DNA from: JACDHQ01 sp036401195
Lineage (GTDB): Bacteria > Gemmatimonadota > Gemmatimonadetes > Gemmatimonadales > Gemmatimonadaceae
Reading direction: 5' to 3'
Assembly: GCA_036401195.1 (NCBI GenBank)
Contig: DASWVQ010000280.1
Span: forward strand, 1-21,001
Length of the DNA stretch: 21,001 nt
This document shows, piece after piece, positions 1 through 8,005 of this stretch. The translations under genes were made by a program, and so were the position numbers. Position 1 is the stretch's first letter; every line of letters begins with the position of its first letter. The notes beneath the pieces are model-generated. The model did no database searches. It was not told the origin of the DNA and saw only the letters and a list, made by a program, of their open reading frames with translations.

Positions 1-589
1 GGCGGCCGCGGCCCGGCGCGTCGCGGGCGCGTCGCGGCCCACCCACGCGATCGCGACGGTGACCGAGTCGGCGAAGCGCGCGCTCGATACGCGCGTCCGG
101 TACGACCTGCCGGAGCCGCGGGCCCTCGGCGCCGCCTGGGGACGGGCGGTGCACCGCGCGCTCGAGGGGGCGCTGCGCGGCCGCCGTGGGACCTCGCTCT
201 CGGCGTGGGTCGGCGCGTGCGCGGCGGCGGAAGGACTCGATGCGCAGGAAGTCGTCGCGCTGCAGGCGCTGGTGGAGCTCACCATTGCCGGGGAGGCCTG
301 GCACACCCTCACGTCGGCCGGGCAGGCGATGGCGGAGCTCCCCGTGATGCAGGTGGCGCGGGATCCCGCGGGGATGGAATCGATCACCGAGGGCGTGATC
401 GACGCCGCCGTGCTCGACGGCGACGGCTGGCGCATCGTGGACTGGAAGTCCGACCGGGTGAGCGGCGCGGAGTGGGAGTCGCGCCGCGCCGCGTATGACG
501 CGCAGGTGGGCGGGTACGCCGGGATGCTGCAGGCGCTCTCGGGGCATCCCGCGGCGGGCCGGGTCGAGCGGGTGCTGCCGGAGGCGTGA
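1..589 (+). CDS. C-terminal nuclease domain of an AddA/RecB-type helicase-nuclease (5' end outside the window)
   Basis: The reading frame is open from base 2, so the gene starts upstream; the GTG at 59 is internal. The residues around that GTG (T-V-T-E-S-A-K-R) resemble the V-T-E-L-K segment just before the nuclease module in AddA proteins. The rest fits a PD-(D/E)XK nuclease of the AddA/RecB type. GAAWGRAVHRAL gives the conserved H near the start, ITEGVIDAAV gives the motif aspartate, and GWRIVDWKSDR gives the D-W-K catalytic core. YDAQVGGYAGML matches the conserved Q-x-x-x-Y segment that follows. In the family this domain degrades DNA ends while the N-terminal UvrD-like helicase unwinds them for recombinational repair. 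Only about 195 residues are visible, so AddA and a general UvrD-like helicase with a RecB-type nuclease cannot be told apart. A partner such as AddB would lie upstream. Confidence 0.85.
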   Translation, partial: AAAARRVAGASRPTHAIATVTESAKRALDTRVRYDLPEPRALGAAWGRAVHRALEGALRGRRGTSLSAWVGACAAAEGLDAQEVVALQALVELTIAGEAWHTLTSAGQAMAELPVMQVARDPAGMESITEGVIDAAVLDGDGWRIVDWKSDRVSGAEWESRRAAYDAQVGGYAGMLQALSGHPAAGRVERVLPEA

Positions 590-593
590 TCGA

Positions 594-663
594 GCGACAG
601 GTCGCGTAGGGCGGTGGGGCATTCCCGGACAAGTCGCCCGAAAACCGCTGCGTCCCCTGTCGC
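594..663. other. Gene-free gap with an 8-bp paired stem, function unknown
   Basis: The 155 bases between the helicase-nuclease stop and the lipoprotein ATG hold no gene that I can support. GCGACAGG at 594-601 is exactly complementary to CCTGTCGC at 656-663. The 54 bases between them contain further short complementary words (GGGCG with CGCCC, GGG with CCC). This could be a terminator for the upstream gene, a 5' leader structure for the lipoprotein, or chance in GC-rich DNA. No U-tract follows. Confidence 0.25.
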
Positions 664-744
664 ACCTGCTGGAAATGCGGCAACTTCGGCGCGAACGATT
701 CCCTCCTGCAGCTCGAGCCAGGCTCTCGCCGCCACTCCCGCCAC

Positions 745-2622
745 ATGCGCGCTCCCTCACGCCTGCCCGTTCGCGCCCGGTTCGCGGCGCTCGCTTGCAT
801 TGCTGTCGCAGCCTGCGTGGACGGTCCTACCTCCCCAGCCGCGACTCCAGCGCGCCAATCTCCCTTCGGCCGCGGTCCCGTGTTGCGTGCCAGCACTGCC
901 TCGATGCCCTTCGGCGACGTGGCCCGCCTGCGCGCTTCGCCGCCCCGCGCGACGGGTCCCGCGCGCGACCGGAGCGGTGCGGCGCTCGCGACTGTCGCGT
1001 CGCCCACGAGCTATATCCTCTGGACCAACCGGGCGACCGGCGAGTGGGGGTCGTGGGGGATGGACGGTACCACCTACGTCGGCGACTGGACGCCGCTCTA
1101 CCCCGCGCCGATCGACACCGCCTGGCGCGTGGTGGCGAGCGCGGACTTCACCAACGACGGCGCGGCGGACCTGGTGTGGCAGAACTCGCGCTCGGGCGAC
1201 GTGGGCATCTGGCCGATGCGCGGGCCTACGTGGACGGGCGAGCACGTCGCGATCGGCGCGGTGCCCACCGAATGGCGCATCGCCGCGGCCGCCGACCTGA
1301 CCGGCGACGGCCATCCCGACCTGGTGTGGCAGAACACGCGCACGGGGGAGCGGGGGGCGTGGCAGATGGAGGGCACCCGGTTCACCGGCGCGTATCACCT
1401 CCTGTATCACACGACGGTGCCCACCGAATGGGAGATCGTCGGCGCCGCCGACATGAACTCCGACCTGCAGCCCGACCTCGTGTGGCAGAACGTACGCACC
1501 GGTGAGCGCGGGTCGTGGATCATGGGCGAGACGACCTTCATGGCGTATCGCCTGCTGCACCCCGGCGTGCCCCTCGCGTGGGACATTGCCACGATCGCCG
1601 ACATGACGGGGGATGGCGAGACGGACCTCGTGTGGCAGCACACCGTCACCGGCGAGCGCGGGCTGTGGGTGATGCAGGACACGATCTACCGGGGAGAATA
1701 TCGGCTCCTGTATCCGGAAAGCGTGCCCACGCAGTGGGAGATCGCCGCGGTGCTCCCGGCACCGCTGCCACCCTCGACCGCCGCCGGCCGCATCGCGTAC
1801 GCCCTCGGATGGGGGGAGGCCATCGCCGGGGACGTCTGGGCCTCCGCGCCCGACGGCACGCGCGCGCGGCGCATCGCGGAGGTCAATCAGGCGGCGCAGG
1901 CATCGGCGTTCTCCCCTGACGGCCGCACCCTGGTGTTCCGGATCTCCGACCAGATGTACACGGTCGGGTTCGACGGCTCCCCGCCGACCCATCGCTGGTT
2001 CACGGTATCGACCCGTCCTCGCCCGCAGTGGCACGCGACCTCGCCGCCCATCTCCTGGATCGACGGCGCCTCGCTCTCGCGTGCCTCGCTGACGGGCAGC
2101 GTGACCGAAATGGCGTTGCCCTCGAGGATCGGGGCGGGATACGAGGCGGTGCTGTCGCCGGATGGCACGCGCATCGCCTTCGTGGAAGCATCGGTGACCT
2201 CCGCGGGACGGTACAACTACGACCTGTACGTGTACGCCCTCGCGACGGGGGAGTACACGCGGCTCACGACGTCGTCCGACACCGCCTCCAGCATCGTCAG
2301 CCAGGGGATCAGTTACTGGCCCTCCTGGTCGCCCGACGGGACGCGGATTGCGTTCTCCCACAAGGCGCCCGGTGCGCGCGGTTACGAGCTGTTCGTCACC
2401 ACGGCCGATGGCTCCGACCTCCGGCAGCTCACCACCTTCCAGGGCCTCGGCTCGGTCTGGGAATCGGCCTTCAGCCCCGATGGGGAGTCGATCGTGTACA
2501 CCTACGAGCGGGGCCAGTCCGACTTGTGGGTGGTACGCTCGGACGGCTCGCAGAACCGGCGGATCACCTTCACCACGCTGAAGTCGGAGACCTACCCGTC
2601 CTGGGGGCGCCTGCCCGAATAG
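745..2622 (+). CDS. Lipoprotein with FG-GAP/VCBS-like repeats fused to a TolB-like PD40 beta-propeller
   Basis: This is a 625-residue exported protein. A basic N-terminus and hydrophobic stretch end in a lipobox, V-A-A-C with Cys24, so it should be lipid-anchored. Residues about 88-345 hold five units of roughly 50 residues, each built around D-L-V-W-Q-N followed by T-G-E-R-G-x-W-x-M (the first and second units vary). Units are linked by calcium-loop-like segments (DFTNDGAAD, DLTGDGHPD, DMTGDGETD), as in FG-GAP/VCBS propeller blades; the third loop (DMNSDLQPD) is degenerate. Residues about 350-625 carry PD40/TolB-type blades: AFSPDGRTLVF, LSPDGTRIAF, WSPDGTRIAFSH and AFSPDGESIVYTYE. Both halves are likely beta-propeller folds for protein or glycan binding; no catalytic site is visible. 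The ATG at 745 has no Shine-Dalgarno sequence, but the signal peptide fits it. The gene converges on the BTAD regulator 30 bases away. Partner and ligand are unknown. Confidence 0.85.
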   Translation: MRAPSRLPVRARFAALACIAVAACVDGPTSPAATPARQSPFGRGPVLRASTASMPFGDVARLRASPPRATGPARDRSGAALATVASPTSYILWTNRATGEWGSWGMDGTTYVGDWTPLYPAPIDTAWRVVASADFTNDGAADLVWQNSRSGDVGIWPMRGPTWTGEHVAIGAVPTEWRIAAAADLTGDGHPDLVWQNTRTGERGAWQMEGTRFTGAYHLLYHTTVPTEWEIVGAADMNSDLQPDLVWQNVRTGERGSWIMGETTFMAYRLLHPGVPLAWDIATIADMTGDGETDLVWQHTVTGERGLWVMQDTIYRGEYRLLYPESVPTQWEIAAVLPAPLPPSTAAGRIAYALGWGEAIAGDVWASAPDGTRARRIAEVNQAAQASAFSPDGRTLVFRISDQMYTVGFDGSPPTHRWFTVSTRPRPQWHATSPPISWIDGASLSRASLTGSVTEMALPSRIGAGYEAVLSPDGTRIAFVEASVTSAGRYNYDLYVYALATGEYTRLTTSSDTASSIVSQGISYWPSWSPDGTRIAFSHKAPGARGYELFVTTADGSDLRQLTTFQGLGSVWESAFSPDGESIVYTYERGQSDLWVVRSDGSQNRRITFTTLKSETYPSWGRLPE

Positions 2623-2632
2623 TCGTGGGGGG

Positions 2633-2650
2633 GGCGCCGGCCGGGGCGCC
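2633..2650. terminator. Possible bidirectional terminator hairpin between convergent genes
   Basis: GGCGCC at 2633-2638 and again at 2645-2650 can pair across a 6-base loop, in the 30-base gap between two convergent stop codons. The same region is an 11-base direct repeat (GGGGCGCCGGC at 2631 and 2643). There is no T-tract on either side, so intrinsic termination is only a guess from position and pairing. Confidence 0.35.
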
Positions 2651-2652
2651 GG

Positions 2653-5600
2653 CTACGGACGCCGCTCCCCGAGCGACGCGAGCGAGCGCTTCGCCTCCGA
2701 GACCCTCGCCGCGAGCTCGGGATCCGCGTCGCGCCAGGCCGCCAGCGCCCGGCGGTAGTGCGCCGCCGCGCGCGTGCGATCGCCCAGGCGCTGCTCGATC
2801 TCGCCCTGCCGCAGCTCCGCGGGCGCGAGCCACACCTGGCCGTGCAGCCCCACCTCGGCGAGCGAGCGATACCAGCCGAGCGCCTCGCGCAGGCGGCCCG
2901 CCTCGCGCAGCAGCTCGGCGCGGGCCCATCGTTCGTGCCCCTGCGCCCCGATCGCGCTCTCGAGCAGTCCCTCCGACACGACGATCCGCGACCGTTCAAG
3001 ACGCTGGAGCGCTTCTTCCCGCCGCCCCTCGGCGGCCGCGAGGTGCGCGCGGAGGCTCTCCCCCAGGCCGCGCGCCAGCTCGGCCTCCTGGGCGCGCGCG
3101 GGCCCCGCGCCGCGCGCGACTGCGGCGCGTGTCACCAGCGACGCGGCCGATCGGTCCGCCGCGCTGCTGTCGGCGAGCCGCACGCTGACCATCCCGATGA
3201 GGTACTCGCGCAGCACGGGGTAGAGTCCCGCGTACACCTGGAGGGGCGGCCACTGGCCCGCGGGCCCCTCCCCGTCCCAGCGGCGCAGCGCGTCGCGCAG
3301 CCGCTGCAACTCGTGTCGGCCGACCGGAGCCCAGGGCAGGGTCGCCAGGCGGGCCCGCTCGAGGAGGGGATGCACCGGCCAGATGCGATCGGCCTCGGCC
3401 AGCGGGGCTTCCGCATCGCGGAAGCGTCCGCGCGCGATCGCGAGGTCGGCGAGCCAGAGGGCCCCGCGCACCCGCAGCTCCGGCGCCCGCGCCGGCTCGG
3501 TCATCATGCGCGCGAGCCGCGCGGCGCCCGCCCAATCTCCCGCGTACAGCGCGACGCGCTCCGCGGTGCGCTCGAGGATCGCGTCCTGCGCGCCATGCAG
3601 CACGGAGTCCGCGCGCGCCGACTCCCGCGCGTCGCCGCGGGCGTGGGCGCGGAAGGCCCGCAACTCGATCCCCCAGTCCTCCCCACTCACGGCCAGCGCG
3701 CGCGCGACCAGCGAGTCGCGCTCCGTGGCGCGGTGCTCCTGCGCCGAGATGCGCAGCAGGTGCACGAGCGCGCCGCGATGGTCGGGCTCGAGGGCGAGGG
3801 TGCGCTCGAAGGCCTCCCGGGCCTCGCCCGCGGGACGACCGCGCAGCGGGTTGCCGTGGAAGAGGACCTCGCCCAGCTCGTACCACGCCTCCACGTCGTC
3901 CGGCCAGCTCGCCACCACCTGCCGGTACCGCCACTCGGCGCCGTCGGCGTCGCCGCGCATCCAGGCGTCGAACGCCTCGACCAGCAGCCGTTGCCGCCGC
4001 GCCAGCCGGCGCTCGTGGCGCACCGCGCGGCCGCTGCCCACCACGATGGAGTCCCAGCTCCAGATGCCCGCCCAGGTGGCGGTCTTCGCGAGGCGGTAGT
4101 GCGCGAGCGCGAACGCCGAATCGTCGGCGAGCGCATGCTGGAAGGACTCGTAGGCCGCGGCATACCGCCCCGTGCGATACTGCTCCTCGCCCTGGAGGTA
4201 CGCCTTGAGCGCCGGGAGCGAGGGAGTGGTCACCGCCGCCACGCGCTGCAGCTGCTCGGCGGGACCGGCAGGTCGCTGCGCGAGGAGCTGCGCGGTGAGG
4301 AGGTCCGCCATCGCGAAGAGCGAGTCGCCGGTGCCGCTGACGGTTGCGCGCGCGAGGGGGTCGTCGCGCGAGGCGTCGTAGAGGGCGGCGCTCACCTGGA
4401 GCGCACCGCCGGCTTCCACCACCTCGCCGGTCACGAACAGCCCGGCGCCCAGGCCGAGGGCGATGCCGCGGGCGAGGCCTGTATCGAGGGAATCGTGCTG
4501 CCGGGCCACGGCGCCGAGCACCGCGCGCGGGTCGGTGCTGCGCAGGGAGCCCGCTCCGTCGAGGCTCGAGGCGAGGAGCGAAGCGAGTCCCTCGCGGAGC
4601 CACGCCGCATCGCTGCCGGTCCCGGCGGCGCGAACCGCAAAGGGGAATACGGCGACGCGCGACGGGGAGACCGCGGTCGAGGGGCGGAGGGGAGGGACGA
4701 GGAGGGCGGCGACGACGAGGAGCGCGGCGAGGGTGGTGGCGGCGATGTGGCGGGGGCGGGGGCGCCACCGCGTGAGCATCGTGCCGTGCGGGCCACTCGA
4801 CCGGGACGCACGGTCCCTCGTCGGTGGCGCTCCCCGGGACGACGGCGCAACGGCATCGAGCCGCAGCGGCGTGGCGCGCGAGGGCGCAGCCGGCGCCGCT
4901 GCCGCCTCGCGCCACACGGGCATCCCCGCCGGCGTCGCCCGGGCTTTCGCGCGAAGCAGGTCCACGTACTCGCGCACCTCCCGCGCCGGCTTCACCTCGA
5001 ACTCGCGCGCGAGCCGCGCCTCGAGGCGCTCGCACTCCGCGATCGCCGCCAGCGCGGCGTCGGTGCTCCCCGGGGCGGCGATCGCGCGCAGCCTCGCGAG
5101 CGCCGCCTCCGTTGAGAGGGGATCGGCGTCGAGCCACCGCCCCGCCACCGCCGCGCATTCACCCCAGGCGCCACCCGCCGCCAGCGCGGCGCAGCGGGCA
5201 GCACAGGCACGCACGAAGCATCCCTCGAGCCGCGCGCGCTGCTGCGTGACCCAGTGCTCGAAGCTCGCCGAGCCCTCCACGTACACGCCGTCGAGGAAGG
5301 GACCGCCGTGCAGCGCGATCACCCGCGCGTCGTCACCCGCCTCCGACGCCCGCAGCAGCTCGCACGCATCGACCGTGAGGGGAGCGCCGCGGGCGATCGA
5401 GAGCTCGGCCCGGTCGGCGACGATCGCGGAGCGGCCGAGCACGCGCCGCAGGTGCGAGATCGCGTCGGAGAGGGCGTGCCGGGCGCGAGCTTCCTCCTGC
5501 TCCCCCCAGAACATCTCCACCGCCGCGTCGCGCGACCGCGGGCGCGCCTCGAGGGCGAGCCAGGCGAGCACGGCCAGCTTGCGCCGCCGCTTCTGGAGCG

Positions 5601-5706
5601 ACTCGTCGGTCTCGCCCCCCGCGCCGGCCAGCGCGAGCCGGCCGAGCGTGAGGAGGCGGAAGTGCGTGGGGCCCTGCGGACGGGCCGCGCCGGGAGGAAT
5701 GGCCAC
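2653..5706 (-). CDS. Membrane-tethered BTAD (SARP-like) transcriptional regulator with TolB-like and TPR C-terminal half
   Basis: This is a 1017-residue protein with a GTG start at 5706. Residues about 17-105 look like the winged-helix part of SARP-type regulators: FRLLTLGRLAL, a basic K-R-R-R-K-L-A-V-L-A-W-L block, and ARHALSDAISHLRRVLG. Residues about 113-255 match the all-helical bacterial transcriptional activator domain. After a Pro/Ala/Arg-rich linker there is one clear membrane helix (about 321-340, ATTLAALLVVAALLV). RVAVFPFAV and the next 130 residues resemble the TolB-like N-terminal domain that often follows such anchors. The remainder, to about residue 1010, is helical with TPR-type motifs (YLQGEEQYRTGRYAAAYESF, ALADDSAFALAHYRLA). 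With the DNA-binding part in the cytoplasm, the TPR part should lie outside the membrane. This suggests a one-component, membrane-bound sensor-regulator. The divergent exported-protein operon is an obvious candidate target. The start has only a weak SD. Confidence 0.85.
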   Translation of the reverse strand: MAIPPGAARPQGPTHFRLLTLGRLALAGAGGETDESLQKRRRKLAVLAWLALEARPRSRDAAVEMFWGEQEEARARHALSDAISHLRRVLGRSAIVADRAELSIARGAPLTVDACELLRASEAGDDARVIALHGGPFLDGVYVEGSASFEHWVTQQRARLEGCFVRACAARCAALAAGGAWGECAAVAGRWLDADPLSTEAALARLRAIAAPGSTDAALAAIAECERLEARLAREFEVKPAREVREYVDLLRAKARATPAGMPVWREAAAAPAAPSRATPLRLDAVAPSSRGAPPTRDRASRSSGPHGTMLTRWRPRPRHIAATTLAALLVVAALLVPPLRPSTAVSPSRVAVFPFAVRAAGTGSDAAWLREGLASLLASSLDGAGSLRSTDPRAVLGAVARQHDSLDTGLARGIALGLGAGLFVTGEVVEAGGALQVSAALYDASRDDPLARATVSGTGDSLFAMADLLTAQLLAQRPAGPAEQLQRVAAVTTPSLPALKAYLQGEEQYRTGRYAAAYESFQHALADDSAFALAHYRLAKTATWAGIWSWDSIVVGSGRAVRHERRLARRQRLLVEAFDAWMRGDADGAEWRYRQVVASWPDDVEAWYELGEVLFHGNPLRGRPAGEAREAFERTLALEPDHRGALVHLLRISAQEHRATERDSLVARALAVSGEDWGIELRAFRAHARGDARESARADSVLHGAQDAILERTAERVALYAGDWAGAARLARMMTEPARAPELRVRGALWLADLAIARGRFRDAEAPLAEADRIWPVHPLLERARLATLPWAPVGRHELQRLRDALRRWDGEGPAGQWPPLQVYAGLYPVLREYLIGMVSVRLADSSAADRSAASLVTRAAVARGAGPARAQEAELARGLGESLRAHLAAAEGRREEALQRLERSRIVVSEGLLESAIGAQGHERWARAELLREAGRLREALGWYRSLAEVGLHGQVWLAPAELRQGEIEQRLGDRTRAAAHYRRALAAWRDADPELAARVSEAKRSLASLGERRP

Positions 5707-5753
5707 CCCCGATCATGGGGCGCAGGTCGCGTTCCCGCAACGTGTTGACGGTG

Positions 5754-5784
5754 TCGACGTGCGGAAGATCACGCGCGGTACACT
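5754..5784 (+). promoter_or_regulatory. Tentative promoter of the exported-protein operon
   Basis: TACACT at 5779-5784 is a fair -10 element (four of six bases). TCGACG at 5754-5759 is a fair -35, with a long 19-base spacer. TTGACG at 5745-5750 is a better -35 but sits 28 bases from the -10. The site lies in the 110-base gap between the divergent BTAD gene and the ATG at 5817, so a promoter must be near here; the exact boxes are uncertain. Confidence 0.3.
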
Positions 5785-5816
5785 GCGCGATCGCGACTCA
5801 CCCAGGAGATCCCCGA

Positions 5817-7205
5817 ATGTTCGCGTCACGATCCGTGATCGCCGTCCTTGCCGTGCTCGCCACCACCCTCCCGACTCCCGCGTCCGGGCAGGGGGTGCCG
5901 GTGCAGCGGCCGACCCCGCGGGCCCCGCGCGTACCGCGCGACACCGCGCGCACCATCCCGCCGCGGGACTCGGCGAGGGTGGGGGCCGATACCTCGCGCG
6001 GCCGGGGCGGGGAGACCCACGACGGGCCGAAGCAGCGCTCCAACTCCGCGCCCGCGGAGCGGATTCCGGGATCGGTGCGTTACCGGGTGACCCTCAACGG
6101 GTTCACCGCCCTCCGCCAGACGTTCGATCATCCCCTCCAGATCGACGGCAAGGGCGACGAGCTGTACGCGGCGGCGTGGGTCGCGGAGGTGGACACCGCG
6201 TCGCCGGACATGGCGAAGCACTGGGTGGTGCGCAGCCGCACGATGGGCGACCAGAACGGCTTCCCCAATCGCGTGAAGATGGGAAGCGCCCCGGGCGGCG
6301 GGATCCGCACCGGCGACAAGTACCCCACTCCCGCGCCATGGCAGCGCAAGGGGGGCCTGGCGGGCGACTCCCTCCCGATGGTGCTGTGGGAGGGCGACCT
6401 GGTGCCCGGGCGTTCCGCGGTGATCATCACCCCCACTCTCTGGGAATGGGACGACAATCCGGAAATCTTCGCCTACTGGGTGGTGAGCCGCGGCGCCGCG
6501 CTGGAGAAGCTGGTCGCGCCCGAGGTGCTTCCGTCGCTCGTGGCGAACAAGAGCTGGTTCCCGCTCGACCTGGGATCGCCGGGGTTCGTGGTGCGCACGA
6601 ACATGAGCGGCGACGCGCGCGACCGGCCGATCGGGCTCGATCGGGGCGACGGGGCGACAGGGGTCGGGTTCGCGACGCCGACGCCCATCGGGCCACTGGA
6701 GATGATCGCGGGCAAGGCGCACCCCATCGCGGAGCGGATCCTCGAGGGGACGAGGCGTGCGGACGACATGGCCGACGCCTACAGCCCGATCCTCGCGGCC
6801 ATCCTGCGCCGGGCGCGGGACTTCGCCGACCCCGTGACCAGGGGCCTCGCGACGAGGATCCACCTGCCGTGGACCGCGAGCGACGCGGAGCTGGTGCGGG
6901 AGGGGCTGCGCCAGGCGGAGATGGTGCGGATGCAGTCCGCCAACGGCGGCCCGCCGCCCAGGCCGGGCGCGCTCAACCAGCTCCTCGCGATGATGCGCAG
7001 CGCCGAGCGCTCGGCGGCGGCAAGCAACAACCTGTTCTTCTTCGAGCAGACGCTCGTGCTCACCCCGGAGGCGATCGAGGCCGCATTGACGTATGCATCG
7101 CGGGCGGGGGGACGTGCGCCCGGCTCGCTCGACGTGTCGTACGCCGACTACGCGCAGCTCCAGGGCCGATACATCCTGCACCTCCAGCTGGAGAGGATCC
7201 CATGA
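5817..7205 (+). CDS. Exported protein of unknown function, first gene of a three-gene operon
   Basis: I do not recognise the family. The start is the ATG at 5817, chosen because AGGAG at 5804-5808 sits 8 bases upstream and the first residues then form a signal peptide (SVIAVLAVLATTLPTPASGQ). The 462-residue product has a Pro/Arg/Thr/Asp-rich, probably disordered stretch to about residue 80. After it comes a beta-looking segment (GSVRYRVTLNGFTALRQTFDH, PLQIDGKGDELYAAAWVAEVD), then a region with regular strands and W-rich turns (PMVLWEGDLVPGRSAVIITPT, LWEWDDNPEIFAYWVVSRG). The C-terminal 130 residues are more helical. No catalytic motif is evident. The stop overlaps the next start (ATGA), so the two proteins are probably made together. 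The regulator upstream runs divergently. Location is periplasm or outside the cell. Confidence 0.75.
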   Translation: MFASRSVIAVLAVLATTLPTPASGQGVPVQRPTPRAPRVPRDTARTIPPRDSARVGADTSRGRGGETHDGPKQRSNSAPAERIPGSVRYRVTLNGFTALRQTFDHPLQIDGKGDELYAAAWVAEVDTASPDMAKHWVVRSRTMGDQNGFPNRVKMGSAPGGGIRTGDKYPTPAPWQRKGGLAGDSLPMVLWEGDLVPGRSAVIITPTLWEWDDNPEIFAYWVVSRGAALEKLVAPEVLPSLVANKSWFPLDLGSPGFVVRTNMSGDARDRPIGLDRGDGATGVGFATPTPIGPLEMIAGKAHPIAERILEGTRRADDMADAYSPILAAILRRARDFADPVTRGLATRIHLPWTASDAELVREGLRQAEMVRMQSANGGPPPRPGALNQLLAMMRSAERSAAASNNLFFFEQTLVLTPEAIEAALTYASRAGGRAPGSLDVSYADYAQLQGRYILHLQLERIP

Positions 7206-8005
7206 GACGCGTCCGCACGACATGGATGGTCGCACTCGCACTCGGGTGCGCGATCGCTGGCGCGCGGCCAGCCGGCGCCCAGGTGGGGGGACTGCTCAGG
7301 CGCGCGAAGCAGAAGGCCGCCGACAAGGTGGCGGAGAGGGTGGCCGACAAGGCCAGCGACAAGGCGGCGGAGGCGGCGCGCGGTACCGACTCGACCGCGC
7401 GCCCGCCCAGGGACAGCGCGGTGGCGCGGGGCGGGGGGAACTTGCGGCGGGCGAAACCGCTCGATCCCACCGTGCTCGAGTCGCCGGGCCGCGCCCCGGG
7501 CGTACAGGGGCAGCAGCCCGAGTGGCACGGATCGGCAATGAGCGCCGACGCGTTCAAGTCGTCGATCCCCGAGCTCACCGAGGCGCGGCTCGCCGCATAC
7601 GTGCGCGCGCGCTCGGCGATGACCGACGAGGCGCTACGGATGCAGGTGCTCATCGAGTCGCCCAACGGGGCACGGGCGATCCGCCCGTACATGGGCCCCA
7701 CCCTCGCGCGCGACGAGCTGCCCCCGATCCCCGGCTACATGAAGCTCTGGCCGATGGCCGGCCCGCGCCGCATCGAGCGCCATCTCGACGCAGTGCTCGA
7801 GCAGGCGCTCGGCGGCGCGATGACGCGCATGCAGTTCTACCAGCTGCACGAGATGGTGGAGATGTTCGTCACCGGCCAGGTGAACGTGCCGGGGATGAGC
7901 ACCGGCGTGCAGGGCCGCCGCCTCTCGGGCGCGGAGATCGCGCTGCTCCAGGAGCACCGCGCCGCCTTCGACGCGCTGCGGGAGAAGCAGCGGAAGCTCA
8001 GGTGA
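7202..8005 (+). CDS. Small exported protein of unknown function
   Basis: This 267-residue protein starts at the ATG overlapping the previous stop (ATGA). The N-terminus is a signal peptide (RTTWMVALALGCAIAGARPAGAQ), with cleavage most likely after A-G-A before Q. The Cys in it does not sit in a good lipobox. Next comes a highly charged Ala/Lys/Asp/Glu segment (RRAKQKAADKVAERVADKAS, then DKAAEAARG), probably a long amphipathic helix. A Pro/Arg/Ser linker follows, and from about residue 110 a compact helical domain (SSIPELTEARLAAYVRARSA, MTRMQFYQLHEMVEMFVTGQ). No family or active site is recognised. It overlaps the glycosidase start by four bases (GTGA). Its place between two exported proteins suggests a partner or stability role, which is inference. 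Confidence 0.75.
   Translation: MRRVRTTWMVALALGCAIAGARPAGAQVGGLLRRAKQKAADKVAERVADKASDKAAEAARGTDSTARPPRDSAVARGGGNLRRAKPLDPTVLESPGRAPGVQGQQPEWHGSAMSADAFKSSIPELTEARLAAYVRARSAMTDEALRMQVLIESPNGARAIRPYMGPTLARDELPPIPGYMKLWPMAGPRRIERHLDAVLEQALGGAMTRMQFYQLHEMVEMFVTGQVNVPGMSTGVQGRRLSGAEIALLQEHRAAFDALREKQRKLR

Noticed and set aside
610..744. Open frame running into the lipoprotein gene that reads C-V-P-C-R-T-C-W-K-C-G, like a zinc ribbon.
   Set aside because: It has no ATG, GTG or TTG between the stop at 607 and the ATG at 745, and it would place a long non-signal segment before a clear lipoprotein signal. I take it as chance.
2758..5115. Plus-strand open frame of 785 codons opposite the BTAD gene.
   Set aside because: The composition is Arg/Ala/Gly/His-rich with no domain. 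The opposite strand has recognisable BTAD and TPR domains, so this is a GC-rich shadow.
4463..7201. Long plus-strand open frame of over 900 codons leading into the gene at 7202.
   Set aside because: It is antisense to the BTAD gene and overlaps the exported-protein gene in another frame, with Arg/Ala/Ser-rich low-complexity content. Only the part from 7202 is real.
5826..7241. Minus-strand open frame of 471 codons opposite the first exported protein.
   Set aside because: The plus frame has a signal peptide, SD and coupled downstream gene; the minus frame has none of these.
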